A DNA stretch of 64,000 bases, from contig NW_022985448.1 in the NCBI RefSeq assembly GCF_010093595.1, positions 623,470-687,469 on the forward strand. The letters run 5' to 3'. This stretch comes from Mytilinidion resinicola. Taxonomy: Eukaryota; Ascomycota; Dothideomycetes; Mytilinidiales; Mytilinidiaceae. Shown here piece by piece: positions 11,537 through 23,302 of the stretch (positions are counted from its first letter, which is position 1; each line of letters starts with the position of its first letter). The notes below the pieces were generated by a model. The model had not been told where the DNA came from. It worked only from the letters and a program-made list of their open reading frames with translations, and made no database searches. The position numbers were made by a program, and so were the translations under genes.

Positions 11537-13470
11537 ATGGAGAAGGGCAAGGAAGCTGACACGACGCCTGAGTATGTTGCCGAAGAAGCCGGGGTTGTGG
11601 GCGTCGGCGAAGTCGTCAATGCCTCTGGGCACAAGCAGGAGCTGGATCGGAATTTCAGCTTGCTGAGTATCTGTGCCGTGGGTATCTGCACTGGTAATAC
11701 GTGGGCGGCTCTTGGTGGGAGTATCGTAAGTTCCAATGCCCAGTCATTGATGTAAAAGCGTCAAATTATACAATACTAATGTACAGACAGGTTGTAGCTA
11801 TATACAACGGTGGTCCACCAGGCGTGATCTACGAATTGTGAGTAGCTTCAAAAAGTTGATACTATACTCGCGCTGATAAGGGGTTTACAGCCTCGCGGTA
11901 TCTTTATTTTACTGGCTTATCGCTGCGTGCATTGCTGAGTTGTCGTCTGCGATTCCGTCTTCTGGTGGTGTATACCATTTTGCTTCAATTACTGCGGGTC
12001 CGAAGTATGGACGAGCGGCTAGCTGGTTTGCTGGATGGTAAGTGAGAAATTGAGACTCTTCTTTCATCAATGCAGAGATCATAACCTTTTTTCCTAGAAG
12101 TCTACATTTCGAAGTCTCCCGACATACTCTCGAACTCTTCTGTGTCAAAACATCAACTTATCAGGTTTCATTCAAGTCGATAGTAAACCCTCTGCTTATT
12201 CTGATAACTACTGTTATCATTCAAGCTCTTATAATAATCGACTAATTTTCATAGGTGGAATGTTTGTGCCTGGATATTTGGAAGCGCTTCCATGTCCCTC
12301 ATCATTTCAAATCAGCTCACTAGTATGTGGGGCCTATTCCATCATGAATATGTTCCCGAGCGTTGGAACGTCTTCGTCACATACCTTATTGTGACTTGGC
12401 TATGTTGCGCAACGGTCCTCTTCGCCAACCGCACTCTTCCCTGGATTTCGAATGTGGGCCTCTTCTTCATCATTGCTGGTGTCATTATCACCATACTCGT
12501 TTGCGCTATCATGCCAACTACCAAAGGAACAGGCCACGCCTCGTCTGCCTTCGTCTGGCGCGATTGGTCCAACCAAACCGGCTACACCAGCGACGGTTTT
12601 GTCTTTCTAGCGGGAATGCTAAACGGTGCTTACGCCGTCGGGACACCAGACTGCGTCACCCATCTCGCTGAAGAGCTGCCACATCCACGAGTCAACATTC
12701 CAAAAGCCATCGCCGCCCAGATGTTTACAGGCCTAATCACAGCTTTTCTCTACATGATCGCCATCTTTTACGCCATTGGCGACCTCGACTCTGTTCTCGA
12801 CGCCCCCTACACATTCCCCCTCGCCGAAGTCTACCGCCAGGCCACCACAACCCGCGGCGGTTCTCTGGGCTTACTCATCGTCATCCTTTGTCCCACAATT
12901 TGCACCTGCATAGGCACGTACATCACTGCAGGCCGGATGCTATGGACACTCGCGCGAGACGACGCAACGCCATTCAGCAAGTTCGTAGGTCGCATTTCCC
13001 CGACCCACAAGAACCCCTTCAATGCAACCGTAGTGTGCGGTTGCATCTGCACGGTGCTGGGCTGTATCTACGTCGGCAACTCTACAGCTTTCAACGCCTT
13101 CGTTGGGTCTTTCGTCGTCCTATCCACGCTCTCGTACCTCGCCGCCATCCTTCCCCACGCGCTGACTCGCCGCGCATACGTTGTGCCGGGGCCCTTTTGG
13201 ATGCCTGATTCGGTGGCGTACGTGGTTCTGGGGGTATCCAGCGCGTATATCGTCGTCTTTGTGGTTATCTTTTGCTTCCCGTATTCGCTGCCGGTCAGTG
13301 CGGTTAGCATGAATTATTCCTGTGTTATAACTGGTGGAGTGACGATTTTTGTGGGACTGTGGTGGATATGGAAGAGTAAGAGGGGTTATGTGGGACCGAA
13401 GGCGCTTTTTGAAGAGGAGAGGAGGTTGTCGACGACGGGGGTTGGGAGAGTTAGTGCGGAGAAAGATTGA
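11537..13470 (+). CDS. APC-superfamily permease (choline/GABA/amino-acid type)
   Basis: Exons 11537-11725, 11791-11837, 11891-12037 and 12255-13470 give 532 residues. The protein resembles fungal Hnm1/Uga4-like transporters. The start of the first helix is GICTGNTWAALGG, followed by IYNGGPPGVIYEF, ELSSAIPSSGGVYHFASITAG and HLAEELPHPRVNIPKAI, all typical of the amino acid/choline/GABA permease family. About twelve hydrophobic segments are visible, with hydrophilic termini. The third intron is unusually long (217 nt) for this window, but its junctions give an uninterrupted FAGWWNVCAW. The substrate cannot be decided from sequence. Choline, GABA or another small amine are all possible. Confidence 0.9.
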
Positions 13471-14575
13471 TGCTAGGTGTTCTTGGTTGGATGGTAGAAG
13501 TAGGTTTCCCATAACTTGCTGACATAATTGAGAACTAGAACCTCTACATGGAAGATATGGGCGAAGAGTTTAGGATGCATATGAGTCGCATCTCTCACCT
13601 ATGCATAACAAGGAAATCGTACCGAAGCTGGCCATATCTGGACGAAGCTGCGGGTGTTAGCACAACGTATCATTGGTTCCGATCACGATGCTTAAAGGTC
13701 TCATGAGCTCAGATTATAGAGCTACAATTCGGCCCCTATGTCCCTTCTTCGCTCCATATGTACGTCAAATCACCTACCACGGCTATCCACATACCACGGC
13801 TATTCGAATACCCTGGCCATTCACATCCCAACCCATCTTTCCGACCCTGGCCAACGTTGCTTCAGAAATTTTGAACATGTAGTTGACCCAGCCACAGAAA
13901 CGGCATCCACTCTATGCAGCGGTGTCAGTTCTGTTTTTGATCCCCCAGCTCATCTCCTCGTTGAATCTTCCTTGAAGGATCCAGGAGAACGGAGGCAGGC
14001 GGGGTTTATATAGTTCAGGGGAGCAGGAGTCAGCTAGATGGCACGTGATTGTCACGTGATTTGCACGTGATTATTCCACTTCAGTCGCCAGTTCTTGTTG
14101 GAATTCAAGACCCCAAACAGCAAGCTAGCTACAAGACAAGCTGTAAGACAACCTTTGGAGGAATTTGATTACGGAGACGGAGTGGAGTGACACCGGTGCG
14201 GTCAGAATGTATCTTGTGCTAGTGTTTCCCTGTATCTTGATGCTCGTGTCATGGGAGGAATCTGGTGGTGCTTGTCTATGGCGTGGGGTCGCTAGGGCTT
14301 GCAAGGGCCGTTGGTCAGCCATCGCGCTCGTTGTCAGCGGCTGCTTCTCCGGACGCCGCCAGCAATTGGCGCACGCATGGTCCAACTCCCAGTTGCAAGC
14401 CGCTCGTCATGAATGTCAAATGTCCAGATGGAGGGGTAGCGCAGCTGGCTTCCTTCAAACTTTCGCCCGCAATATCCCTTCCATACCCACACCGCAAATC
14501 CGCACTCATTACGCTGGAACAAGCTGCTCTGTCTTGCCGTTCATGTTTGGCATCGCATCGTAGCATCTGCAGAAG
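13471..14575. other. Intergenic, 1.1 kb, putative promoter of the UIM-glycosyltransferase gene
   Basis: No coding sequence is supported. The notable content is the CACGTG array at 14042-14071, about 500 bp upstream of the next start codon. Confidence 0.55.
14042..14071. promoter_or_regulatory. Three CACGTGAT boxes at 11-bp spacing
   Basis: CACGTGAT occurs at 14042, 14053 and 14064, each exactly 11 bp apart and in the same orientation. CACGTG is the E-box core bound by fungal bHLH factors such as Cbf1 and Pho4 relatives. Eleven bp is close to one helical turn, so three dimers could stack on the same DNA face. The likely target is the gene starting at 14576. Function is inferred. Confidence 0.6.
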
Positions 14576-17500
14576 ATGTCATCCTCCAACGGTCCCCCAG
14601 CATATCAAGATGCGCCTCCGAGTAACGGCCTGCCTCCAGGCCTGGTAGAACAGGCCGCTCTCGCCATGGACACAGCAAATGCAGACCAAGCGAATCGCGA
14701 AACAAATCAACGCCAGAGTGAGGCTTTAGATCAGCCAAAGCCTGAAGGTTCGACCTACGCGGGCTCATACCGTCCAGGAGCAGAAGGCCTAGCAGGCGTC
14801 AACATCGCCGTGTACGGACATCCACCTAACCACTGCTGTGCCAGTGCTAATTGCATTACCCATAGGCCAAATGCTGTTCCCAATGGCGAGACACACAACC
14901 CCGACGACGTGCCTCCACCTGCGTACAGCGAGACCTACGGACATATAGTGGACGATAATAATGAAATTGGCACGAATGCGACGGTAGCTGGTATGTTCCT
15001 CGAATCCACTACCTCATCATAGGTCTGTGTATGTTTGCATGTCACTGTTTGGAGATATTCAAACAGTGGCAACCGACTAGACACTACCTACGGGTGAGGC
15101 TTTGCGAATGAAGGTGGACAATGACTGACTTTTGCAGCTGATGGTCGAGTCAACATCCGCATCAATCAGAAGTCTCGAAGACTCTCCCAGCTCCTGGTCC
15201 CGACCCTTCATAGCCTCGCCCAGGCCGATGCAGGACCTCTGCTACCTCCTCCCTACATTCCCGAATCGCTCGGTGGAGCGCCTGGTCAAGAACCACCTCC
15301 GCCGCTGAATGTCGTCATACATGTCGTTGGATCTCGTGGAGATGTGCAGCCATTTGTTGCGTTGGGAAAAGTCCTCAAGGAAACCTATAACCACCGAGTG
15401 AGGCTGGCTACACATCCTACGTTCAAAGACTTTGTCACGGAGAATGGCTTGGAGTTCTTCAATATCGGAGGAGATCCAGCAGAACTCATGGCTTTCATGG
15501 TCAAGAATCCAGGATTGATGCCAGGCTTCGACACGCTTCGTAGCGGTGACATCGGAAAGCGGAGAAAGGGTATAGCTGACATCATCAAGGGGTGCTGGAG
15601 ATCTTGCATTGAAACCGGGGATGGATTTGGTGTAGAATCGGTGAAGCAGACAGTTGAGGAGTGGATGGGCGTTGACGAGTCGGAAGAAGCCCAACATCGA
15701 CCCTTTGTGGCCGATGCAATAATTGCGAATCCTCCCAGCTTTGCCCATGTGCATTGTGCCGAGAAATTGGGTGTACCTCTACACATGATGTTTACGTATA
15801 GTTCACTCTCCATTACTGCCTTTAATCCAATAAGCTAATTGCTATAGAATGCCCTGGTCTCCAACACAAGCTTTCCCACATCCTCTAGCCAATATTCAGT
15901 CTTCGAACGCCGATGCTAGTCTCAGTAACTTCATGTCGTACACCTTGGTTGATATGATGACTTGGCAAGGCCTTGGAGATCTCATCAACCGATTTAGAAA
16001 GGAAAGTCTGGGCCTTGAGCCCGTTAGTCTCATGTGGGCACCTGGCATGCTGGCACGTCTCAAAATCCCATACACATATTGCTGGTGAGTTAATTTGCAT
16101 CATTCATTCTGCAGTCACACCAGAGGCTTGTGATTCAATAGTAACATATTGGCCAGGTCACCAGCACTGATCCCGAAACCAAGGGACTGGGGAAACCACA
16201 TTTCAATATCTGGTTTCTTCTTCCTTTCCTTGGCATCAAACTACCACCCAGAGCCGGATTTAGCTGCCTTCCTTGCAGCTGGACCAGCGCCCGTATACAT
16301 TGGTTTCGGCTCTATTGTAGTCGACGATCCAAATGCAATGACCAAGCTTATCTTTGACGCTGTCAAGAAGACGGGGCAGCGGGCTCTAGTCTCCAAAGGA
16401 TGGGGCGGCCTGGGAGCCGATGAACTTGGGATCCCAGAAGGCGTTTTCATGCTTGGAAATGTTCCCCACGACTGGCTCTTTCAGCATGTATCGTGCGTTG
16501 TCCATCATGGTGGAGCTGGTACTACAGCTGCCGGAATAGCCTGTGGGAAACCTACTGTGGTGGTCCCTTTCTTTGGCGATCAACCGTTCTGGGGTGCCAT
16601 GGTCGCGAAAGCAGGTGCCGGGCCTATTCCAACGCCTTACAAGGAACTGACTGCGGACAAACTCGCCGAGAATATCAAGGAAGCTTTGAAGCCAACGTCT
16701 CTTGAGAGGGCCAAGGAACTCTCGCAAAAAATCAGTAAAGAGAAGGGAAGCGACACGGGAGCTCAGTCTTTCCATCAAATGCTGAAGGTCGACGAGTTAC
16801 GATGTGCCGTGTGGCCCCAAAAAGCAGCTGTCTGGAGGGTCAAACGGACTTCAGTTCGCCTGAGTGCAATGACTGCGACTGTCTTAGCCCAAGAAGGAGA
16901 GTTGAATTTTGGGGAATTGAAACTGTGAGCCATCTTATCATATCTCGAAAACCGCCTCTAATGGATCTAGGTATCGACCTCGTGAGTACGAGACTGATGA
17001 CGGCCCTTGGGACCCCATTACTGGGGGAGCTACGGCAATCATCGGAACTGCATCGACAATGATGATGGGAGTCGCAGATTTCCCTACCGAAACTCTTAAG
17101 CTACTCAACATCTATCCTGATGCCAGGAAGAAGACTAAGAATACTGAATCAGAAGGCACATCTAGCAACGGAGCTTCCATTAATGGCGCCAGCACCATTC
17201 GTTCGGGTCGATCGACTACCTCTCGAACGGACTCCATTAGGTCCGAGTCGAGCAGTACAACAGCACTTCCAGGATCAGACACTCCTCTCGCTGAAGCTAG
17301 CGCACAAGATCTCCCAACACCAACATCTCCCAACAGGTCTGGTGCTATGAGTCCCGTTTCTCGCAATCGATTTATGAAGGAGGCCATGCGGACCCAGACT
17401 CAGGTATCGCGACCAAGTTCCCCTATTCGATCTTGGTGTCCCATCTGCCGGAAAGGATCTTGCAACCACACCCGTCATCAACGTTCAACGTCTCAGTCGG

Positions 17501-19080
17501 AGCCGGAGTCCGACACATCCAAGCCAGGAAGCCTGTGGGACCAGAATAGCTCCAAATTTATAACTCCAGAGAGTGCTATAAATACGGGGAAGGGAATCAC
17601 TCGCATACTTGGCGCAGGTTTCAAATCGCCTATGGATTTCTCCATGAATGTAGCCAAAGGCTTCCACAATGCGCCTAGACTGTACGGCCAGGAAGTGCGA
17701 AAGGTCGACAAAGTTACAGATCTCCAAAGTGGTCTAAGGACTGCTGCAAAGGTATTTGGGATATCATTCGTTCGCAGCACACTTCACTGACTTGAACAGG
17801 AATTCGGCATTGGATTCTACGAGGGCATGGCCGGCCTCGTTAAAGATCCTTACCAAGGGGCGAAGAAGGAGGGTGGAGCTGGTTTTATCAAAGGTGTCGG
17901 CAGAGGCATAGCAGGAGTTCCTCTCAAGGTCATGGCAGGTGTCTGGGCAGTACCCGGGTACACCTTTAAAGGCATCTATCAAGAACTGCAGAAGGAGAAG
18001 GGTGCCACGGTGCAGAACTACATCATCGCCGCGCGAATGGCTCAAGGATACGACGAAGCGGCCTTGATCAGTGCCAAAGAGCGCGCGGATATCCTCGCTC
18101 GATGGCGGTGCATCAAAGTCAACGTGAAGCGCAAGAAGAACCCCGGCGAAGAGCAACTAGAGTCGCTCCAAGCGATGCTCAAGGAACAACGAGAGAAGCG
18201 ACACGCGCGGTGGGAGCACGCACGCAACGTTCATCTCAATAGGAAGAAGCACGGGAATCCATACCTAGCCACTAGTAGCGACGCTAGTTCGATATCTGAT
18301 CTCTCTTTGGTTACATCGCACGAGAGCATTCCGGGCGTCTCTCGCGCGTCCACCGAGATGGCTCGCGGTGGCTTAGGCTCCTCTCAGCCACTCACCTACA
18401 CAAGCACCTTCCCGCAACCCCACACCCTTCACGACCCCCAAGACGCTGCAGATGCTGCCGACCTCGAAGAGGCCATCCGTCTCTCCGTCGCGGAAACCTC
18501 GCAAGGCAACCCTGAAGAGGACGCCCTCCTCGAGCGCGCCATCCGCGCCTCGGCCGCGGAGCTCCAACGGCCCCCAATCGACGGCGAAGACGAAGAAGCC
18601 ACCCTGCAACGCGCCATGACCGCCTCCATAAATGAAGCTTCTGCCAGCGGCGCGACTGAGGAGGAGCAGCGCGTGCTAGCGGAAGTGCTGCGGAAGAGCT
18701 TGTCTGAGACGCGCAGACTGCCGGGCTCGGACAGCGAGTGGGATTCTGAGGTCCTAAGCGAAGACGAGGAGGACGTGAGGAGAGCGGTTGACCAGTCCAA
18801 GGCGGCGGCGGATGCGGTTGCGGGGGCGGAGGGGAAAGAGGAGGGCTATCCGGATGACGATGAATCACTCAGGAAGGCATTGGAGGCTAGCAGGCTAGAG
18901 GACGAGAGGCAGAAGAGTACGCTGGAGAAGCAGAGGACGGAGGAGGAGATTGTGCTGGAGTATGTCAAGAAGCAGAGTTTGGCGGAGGAGGAGCATAGGC
19001 TGAAGATGCTAGGGCGGAAGGATGGGGATGAGATTAAGGGGGAGAGCTTGGGATCGGGGGCTGGAGCTAGCGGTGCTTGA
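14576..19080 (+). CDS. Sterol-glucosyltransferase-like protein with C-terminal UIM-like array
   Basis: Exons 14576-14990, 15138-15795, 15848-16084, 16157-16924, 16971-17751 and 17800-19080 give 1379 residues. Residues about 195-700 form a GT-B glycosyltransferase of the UDP-glucose:sterol class: N-lobe VGSRGDVQPFVALGKVL (about 200) and donor-site HHGGAGTTAAGIACGKPT (about 553). Unlike Atg26, no PH/GRAM domain is seen. A possible zinc site CPICRKGSCNHTRH is at about 850. A conserved-looking GFYEGMAGLVKDPYQGAKK segment follows at about 956. From about 1173 to 1355, up to seven helices resemble ubiquitin-interacting motifs: EEAIRLSVAE, ERAIRASAAE, QRAMTASINE, AEVLRKSLSE, RRAVDQSK, RKALEASRLE and EYVKKQSLAE. 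The N-terminus has two PPAY motifs. Each splice junction restores the frame and the family sequence. Substrate and ubiquitin binding are inferences. Confidence 0.9.
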
Positions 19081-19264
19081 GTCTTGGAGCTTTGAGATTT
19101 GGACCGGCGGTCGTGATATTTGCAACGGTCGCACGGCTTGGTACATAGACTGTAAGGTTACGTGCGCTGATACCCACACATATTTTTAAGATCAAGGTCT
19201 TGCCATTCATGAGTGCTGCGTCACGTCTCTATAAGAGACCCAATGCCACGTCTGCCTCAGTCGC

Positions 19265-21607
19265 CTATTCAGACATTTCCGATCCTTCATCATCATCAAT
19301 CTCCTCTTCATCCTCTGATGCCTCAAACTCGCCACCCTGATCCACCTCCATCTCCTCTCGATCCTCCTTCCTCTCCCTCTCCTCCGCCTTCCGCCCCTCC
19401 TCCACCAACTTCGCCCTCTGCTCCCTCTGCTTCCGCTGCCCAATCACAAACGCCCCCAACGGGCTCTTCTCCCACCCCACCTCCTTCAAGAACCCTTCCA
19501 CGCCCGCGCGATTGCTCGGCGCAAAATCTACCTTCGTCCGTCGCTCCTCCACCCACTTCGAATTCGCGTCGAGCTTCTGCACGACCAGCCCGATCGCCGC
19601 GTTCACGCGGCCGTTCTTGTTCCCCTGATTCTTCTTCGACATGTCCTTGACCCACCGCTTCAGCACGACCATGACGGGCAGCGCGAGCTCGGGGAACGCG
19701 ATGCTCTTGGCCCACAGCACGAAGAACTCGGAGAGGAGCTCGGCGACTTGGTCGCCGACGCCGTCTTGGTACGCACGGCTGCGGAGGTAGGCTTTGGGGG
19801 CGCGGATGATGGTGGAGAAGTCTAGCGACTTGAGCGTGCTGGGCTTGGGGGGTTTCTTCATCTCGGCGGAGTTGAGGACTTCGAAGAGGGCCGGGGCGAG
19901 CGGGATGTAGGTTGCTGTGGCCATGGAGATGCGAAGGAGGGAGCGCATGAGCTGGAAGCGGAGGGGGAAGTATTGCGCGGTGGGGATGAGGCGCATGGCG
20001 CCGGTGGTGACTTGGACGATGGGGTAGATGAGGGGGCGGAGGGGCGATTCTTTGCCGCTTTCGGCTTCGCGGAGGGTCTCGCAGTGGGCGGAGACGACGC
20101 GGGACCAGAAGTCGAGGGAGTGGACGTATTGCCAGTTGTAGACTGTTTTGTAGGACTCCTTTTCTTTGTTGGTGATGCTTGATCTCAGGTGGATCGCGAG
20201 TTGGCGGATGAAGTTGAAACCGGTGGTGTAGCCGATGTTGGCGTCGAGTCCCCAAAGCTCGGCGGCAGTGTTCTTCATCAGGTTGACTCCTTGGATAGTG
20301 TGGACGGTTGTGTTTCGGGAGCCTTTCACAAGCCCCTGATATGTGGTCTTTAGGACTGCTTCTTTGATTCCCGGGTCGCCGATGACAACCATTCTCCGTA
20401 AGATCAAGAAGGCAGCAACTCTGGTGACCTCGGTACTCCCTGTGTCTGACCAAACTGCCACCACTGTCTTAATGATGTCTCGGATGAGCTTCTTTAAGGA
20501 TAGAATGTACGGCAATATCTCGAGTAATGAATCTAGCGTCAACCGTACAGTCGCGGTGTCGGAAAGGTTCTCCAGAAGATGATGGACAGATGTCGTATGG
20601 GACTTGAGAAGAGGTGCCAGAGTCCGGTATTTCTTGGAGTCTGTAGGAACACGGCTGCATTCCAATTAGTCACAAGCATCGAGAGTTCTCATTGTGGCAC
20701 TTACACTTTGCCAGCCGCTGTTTCTTTTGTCGGCAGATGATGCTTGATGATCTCTGGTACGTGCTTTAGAGCGATAAGTAGTAGCTCATGGTATACTATT
20801 CGAGTTAGCAGACGCAGATACTATACAAGCTTTAAACCTACCATCTGAATTCGAGATGGAGTATTTGTATTCCTTCCCGTCTTCCTCGTTCAAATGTGAT
20901 GCCGCTCGGAAAGCCAATACCACTTCCTTGGTCGCCCGCAGAGAGTGCTTTTCCGTCATTGCAGTCCCCCATTTTTTCACCATAGCCTTTGTAACCTCGT
21001 CGCTGCCCTCAGCATCCTTCTTCTGTTTTTTCCTGGGCGTTGTTTCGTCCTCATCCTCGCTCAAAGCGTCGATCTCGGCGAGGTCTGCATCCTCATCGAA
21101 GTCCAGTAGCTCGGCGTCGTTCTCCTGGAGGTATTTGTAGAACTCGGGATCCTTGCTCTTGAGAGCTTCCAGATCGTCCTTGTGGGCTCCAATGCCGTCT
21201 TCCGACCCCAATTCAGACCCAGAGTCTCCTGCTTGCGCATCTGATACTTCTGCATCCTCTGCTGGAGCGGTTCGCTTCCGCTTTCCGGTCGTTGGCGCAA
21301 CTCCATTAGCCTTCGCTGCCGACTTCTTGCCCTTCTTCTTGGGCATTTCGGGGACCTCAAACCCGCCCTGGAAGAAGTCGTCCACGCTCATATCCGCAAA
21401 CTTGCTTCCATCCTTATTCTTTTTGGCCTTCTTGACAGCTTCCTCTTCCTCGACGTCGGCGGCGCGTGCGTTGTCTTTCGCATTTCGTTCCTGTCGCTTG
21501 GCCTTTATCTGCTGCTTCTGCTTGGTTTTTGCAAAATCTTTTCTCCGGCTGAGGGCATCCTTCAGGTGGTTCTTCTCGAACTTCTTGGTCGACTTCTTGA
21601 TCGGCAT
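19265..21607 (-). CDS. NOC2: Noc2, nucleolar complex protein of 60S ribosome assembly
   Basis: Exons (minus order) 21607-20842, 20795-20705 and 20654-19265 give 748 residues. Noc2 pairs with Noc1 and Noc3 to carry pre-60S particles from nucleolus to nucleoplasm. The N-terminus is very basic (MPIKKSTKKFEKNHLKDAL) followed by acidic patches. The Noc2 domain covers about 290-650, with YHELLLIALKHVPEIIKHHL and LKSHTTSVHHLLENLSD. The C-terminus is acidic (EASEDEEEIDDDEGSEMSE). Two short introns (46 and 50 nt) flank a 91-nt middle exon that is needed for the domain. The gene converges with the UIM-glycosyltransferase, leaving 184 bp between stop codons. Confidence 0.95.
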
Positions 21608-23302
21608 CGTGGGCGGTGTTTGGGTGTATTGTCGGAGGGGTCAACCTGCGGGAGCTGCGACGAAATTTTGTTACTAGCTCGCTTCAATGCCAAGGCCGGG
21701 AATTGCGGAGATGGACTGTCGCGTCTGGCATCCCGCGAATCAACATCTTGTTCATAACACCTTTGATTTGCGTGATCGTCCAAGATTATCGTACTGTATC
21801 ACAGCAGCTTCGAATAGCGGATACCAGCATAAAGAAACCATCGAGAATGGTTTCCCAACGGCGCAATACGCGAAGAGCTCGAAGCTCCTCACGCGCATCA
21901 AGCTCACCTGGGCTCTGTCATCACTATGCTCGTTCGGTTACGTATTGGACGCCGACATCCATGTCGTATGGGACTCTCAACTACTTCGAAATATCCAAGA
22001 TGCTTCGATATGGGCCACGATCACCCACACTCTGGATACAACGACGTCACCGTCGGGTCTCGAACATCAACCCTCGGAGGCCTCACTGTCGACACAAAAG
22101 CAAGACGTATCACCATTTGAACAGAAGGAGAACAGCCTGATCTGTTCAAATGGTGTCCAAAGTAAATGATGCTTCTACTCCAGACCAAGAAGATTTGTCC
22201 CCAGCCAACCTAGGGCCCTTGTCTCCGTCTCTTCAGTGTTCGCCGATAGAGTCCGGGGGGCTCTAAATCTAGCCAAGTCTTTTGGGCCTTGCCTCAATAT
22301 AACACATTATATGAAGGTCAGATTTACAGCTAGATAATTCTATATGACCTCGCTTCGGCCGGCCCTTGTCTACCTCTCGGTCGGCCCTCCGCGCCTCTTC
22401 TTCACCCTTCTAGTTACTCCGTCTGTATACACAATATACTGTAGTGAGAGGTCTTCTTCACGATTCCTGCATTGCCTTGTGACATTGTGAACGGCACCTT
22501 GTATCGTACGTTTCTTCTCAATTCGATCTCCTGAGTGCAGTTTCGTACACAGTGTATAGTAACACTGGGAGCTCTCTCGATCTGGAGGCGGTATTCGCGT
22601 CGGTCTTGGTCGCTCGTAGCGTCGTACGTAGGCCTCTCCACTCTATAGATAGGTCTGTTTCCTGGATCTTCTATTGTTACCCACTGGGCTCTCCCAATCT
22701 AGAGTACAAGGCGATATTATAAGCATGGTGTGACCTTGAGGATCCAAGGTATAAGCTCCTTTATTAACAACCCTACGTTCGATACCAGTCGGACTGAGTG
22801 ACACTTCCTAAAGCGAGGCCGCGAATTATGGTCGATACGGTCTTCTCTGTGTTGATAATGCCCCAGACGCGGAGCAGATAAACGGGCGTGCGTTATGCTG
22901 AGAAACGGGATCGTGAATGGTATTGAGTTTTTGAATTCGTGACGAGAAATACGCCGCGATGATGAAATTTTCGCTTACTTGAAAGTGTACGCCGATAGTA
23001 TACTGCCTGGAGGCTACAGAAGCTGCGCTACGAGGCTTCAGGAATCAACAGAAGTGCTCTCAACAAAGATTGAGGTTGTAGCTATGTTGGCTAATATCAA
23101 GTTTCTAACCCGATTCTGGTCCTCATACAGTATTGTGGTATTGTAGGAATTTCTGTGTTGGGTATCGACCATATCCTTAAGATGTGAACACCGATACCCC
23201 TACTCCAGTTCAATTTCAAAAGCCGTCCGTAGAAAGTCTTCCTACGCCTCAATCGTTGTCAGGACCAACCCCATGGCCTCCCATCTTCCCTCCCTCAACA
23301 CC
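21608..23302. other. Intergenic, 1.7 kb
   Basis: At 21616-22170 all three forward frames are open, which looks like base-composition bias rather than a gene. A 15-bp perfect inverted repeat lies at 22111-22155. From 22200 to 23180 there are many stops in every frame and no recognisable transposon protein. Confidence 0.5.
22111..22155. repeat. 15-bp perfect inverted repeat with 15-nt spacer
   Basis: CACCATTTGAACAGA at 22111-22125 is the exact reverse complement of 22141-22155. The RNA or single strand could form a strong hairpin. No flanking transposon is visible. Confidence 0.8.

Noticed and set aside
21616..22170. Overlapping forward open frames in three frames
   Set aside because: All three frames are open together, which points to base composition. 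None gives a recognisable protein.
22200..23180. Suspected LTR or transposon remnant
   Set aside because: No terminal repeats, target-site duplication or reverse-transcriptase/transposase motif could be found by eye.
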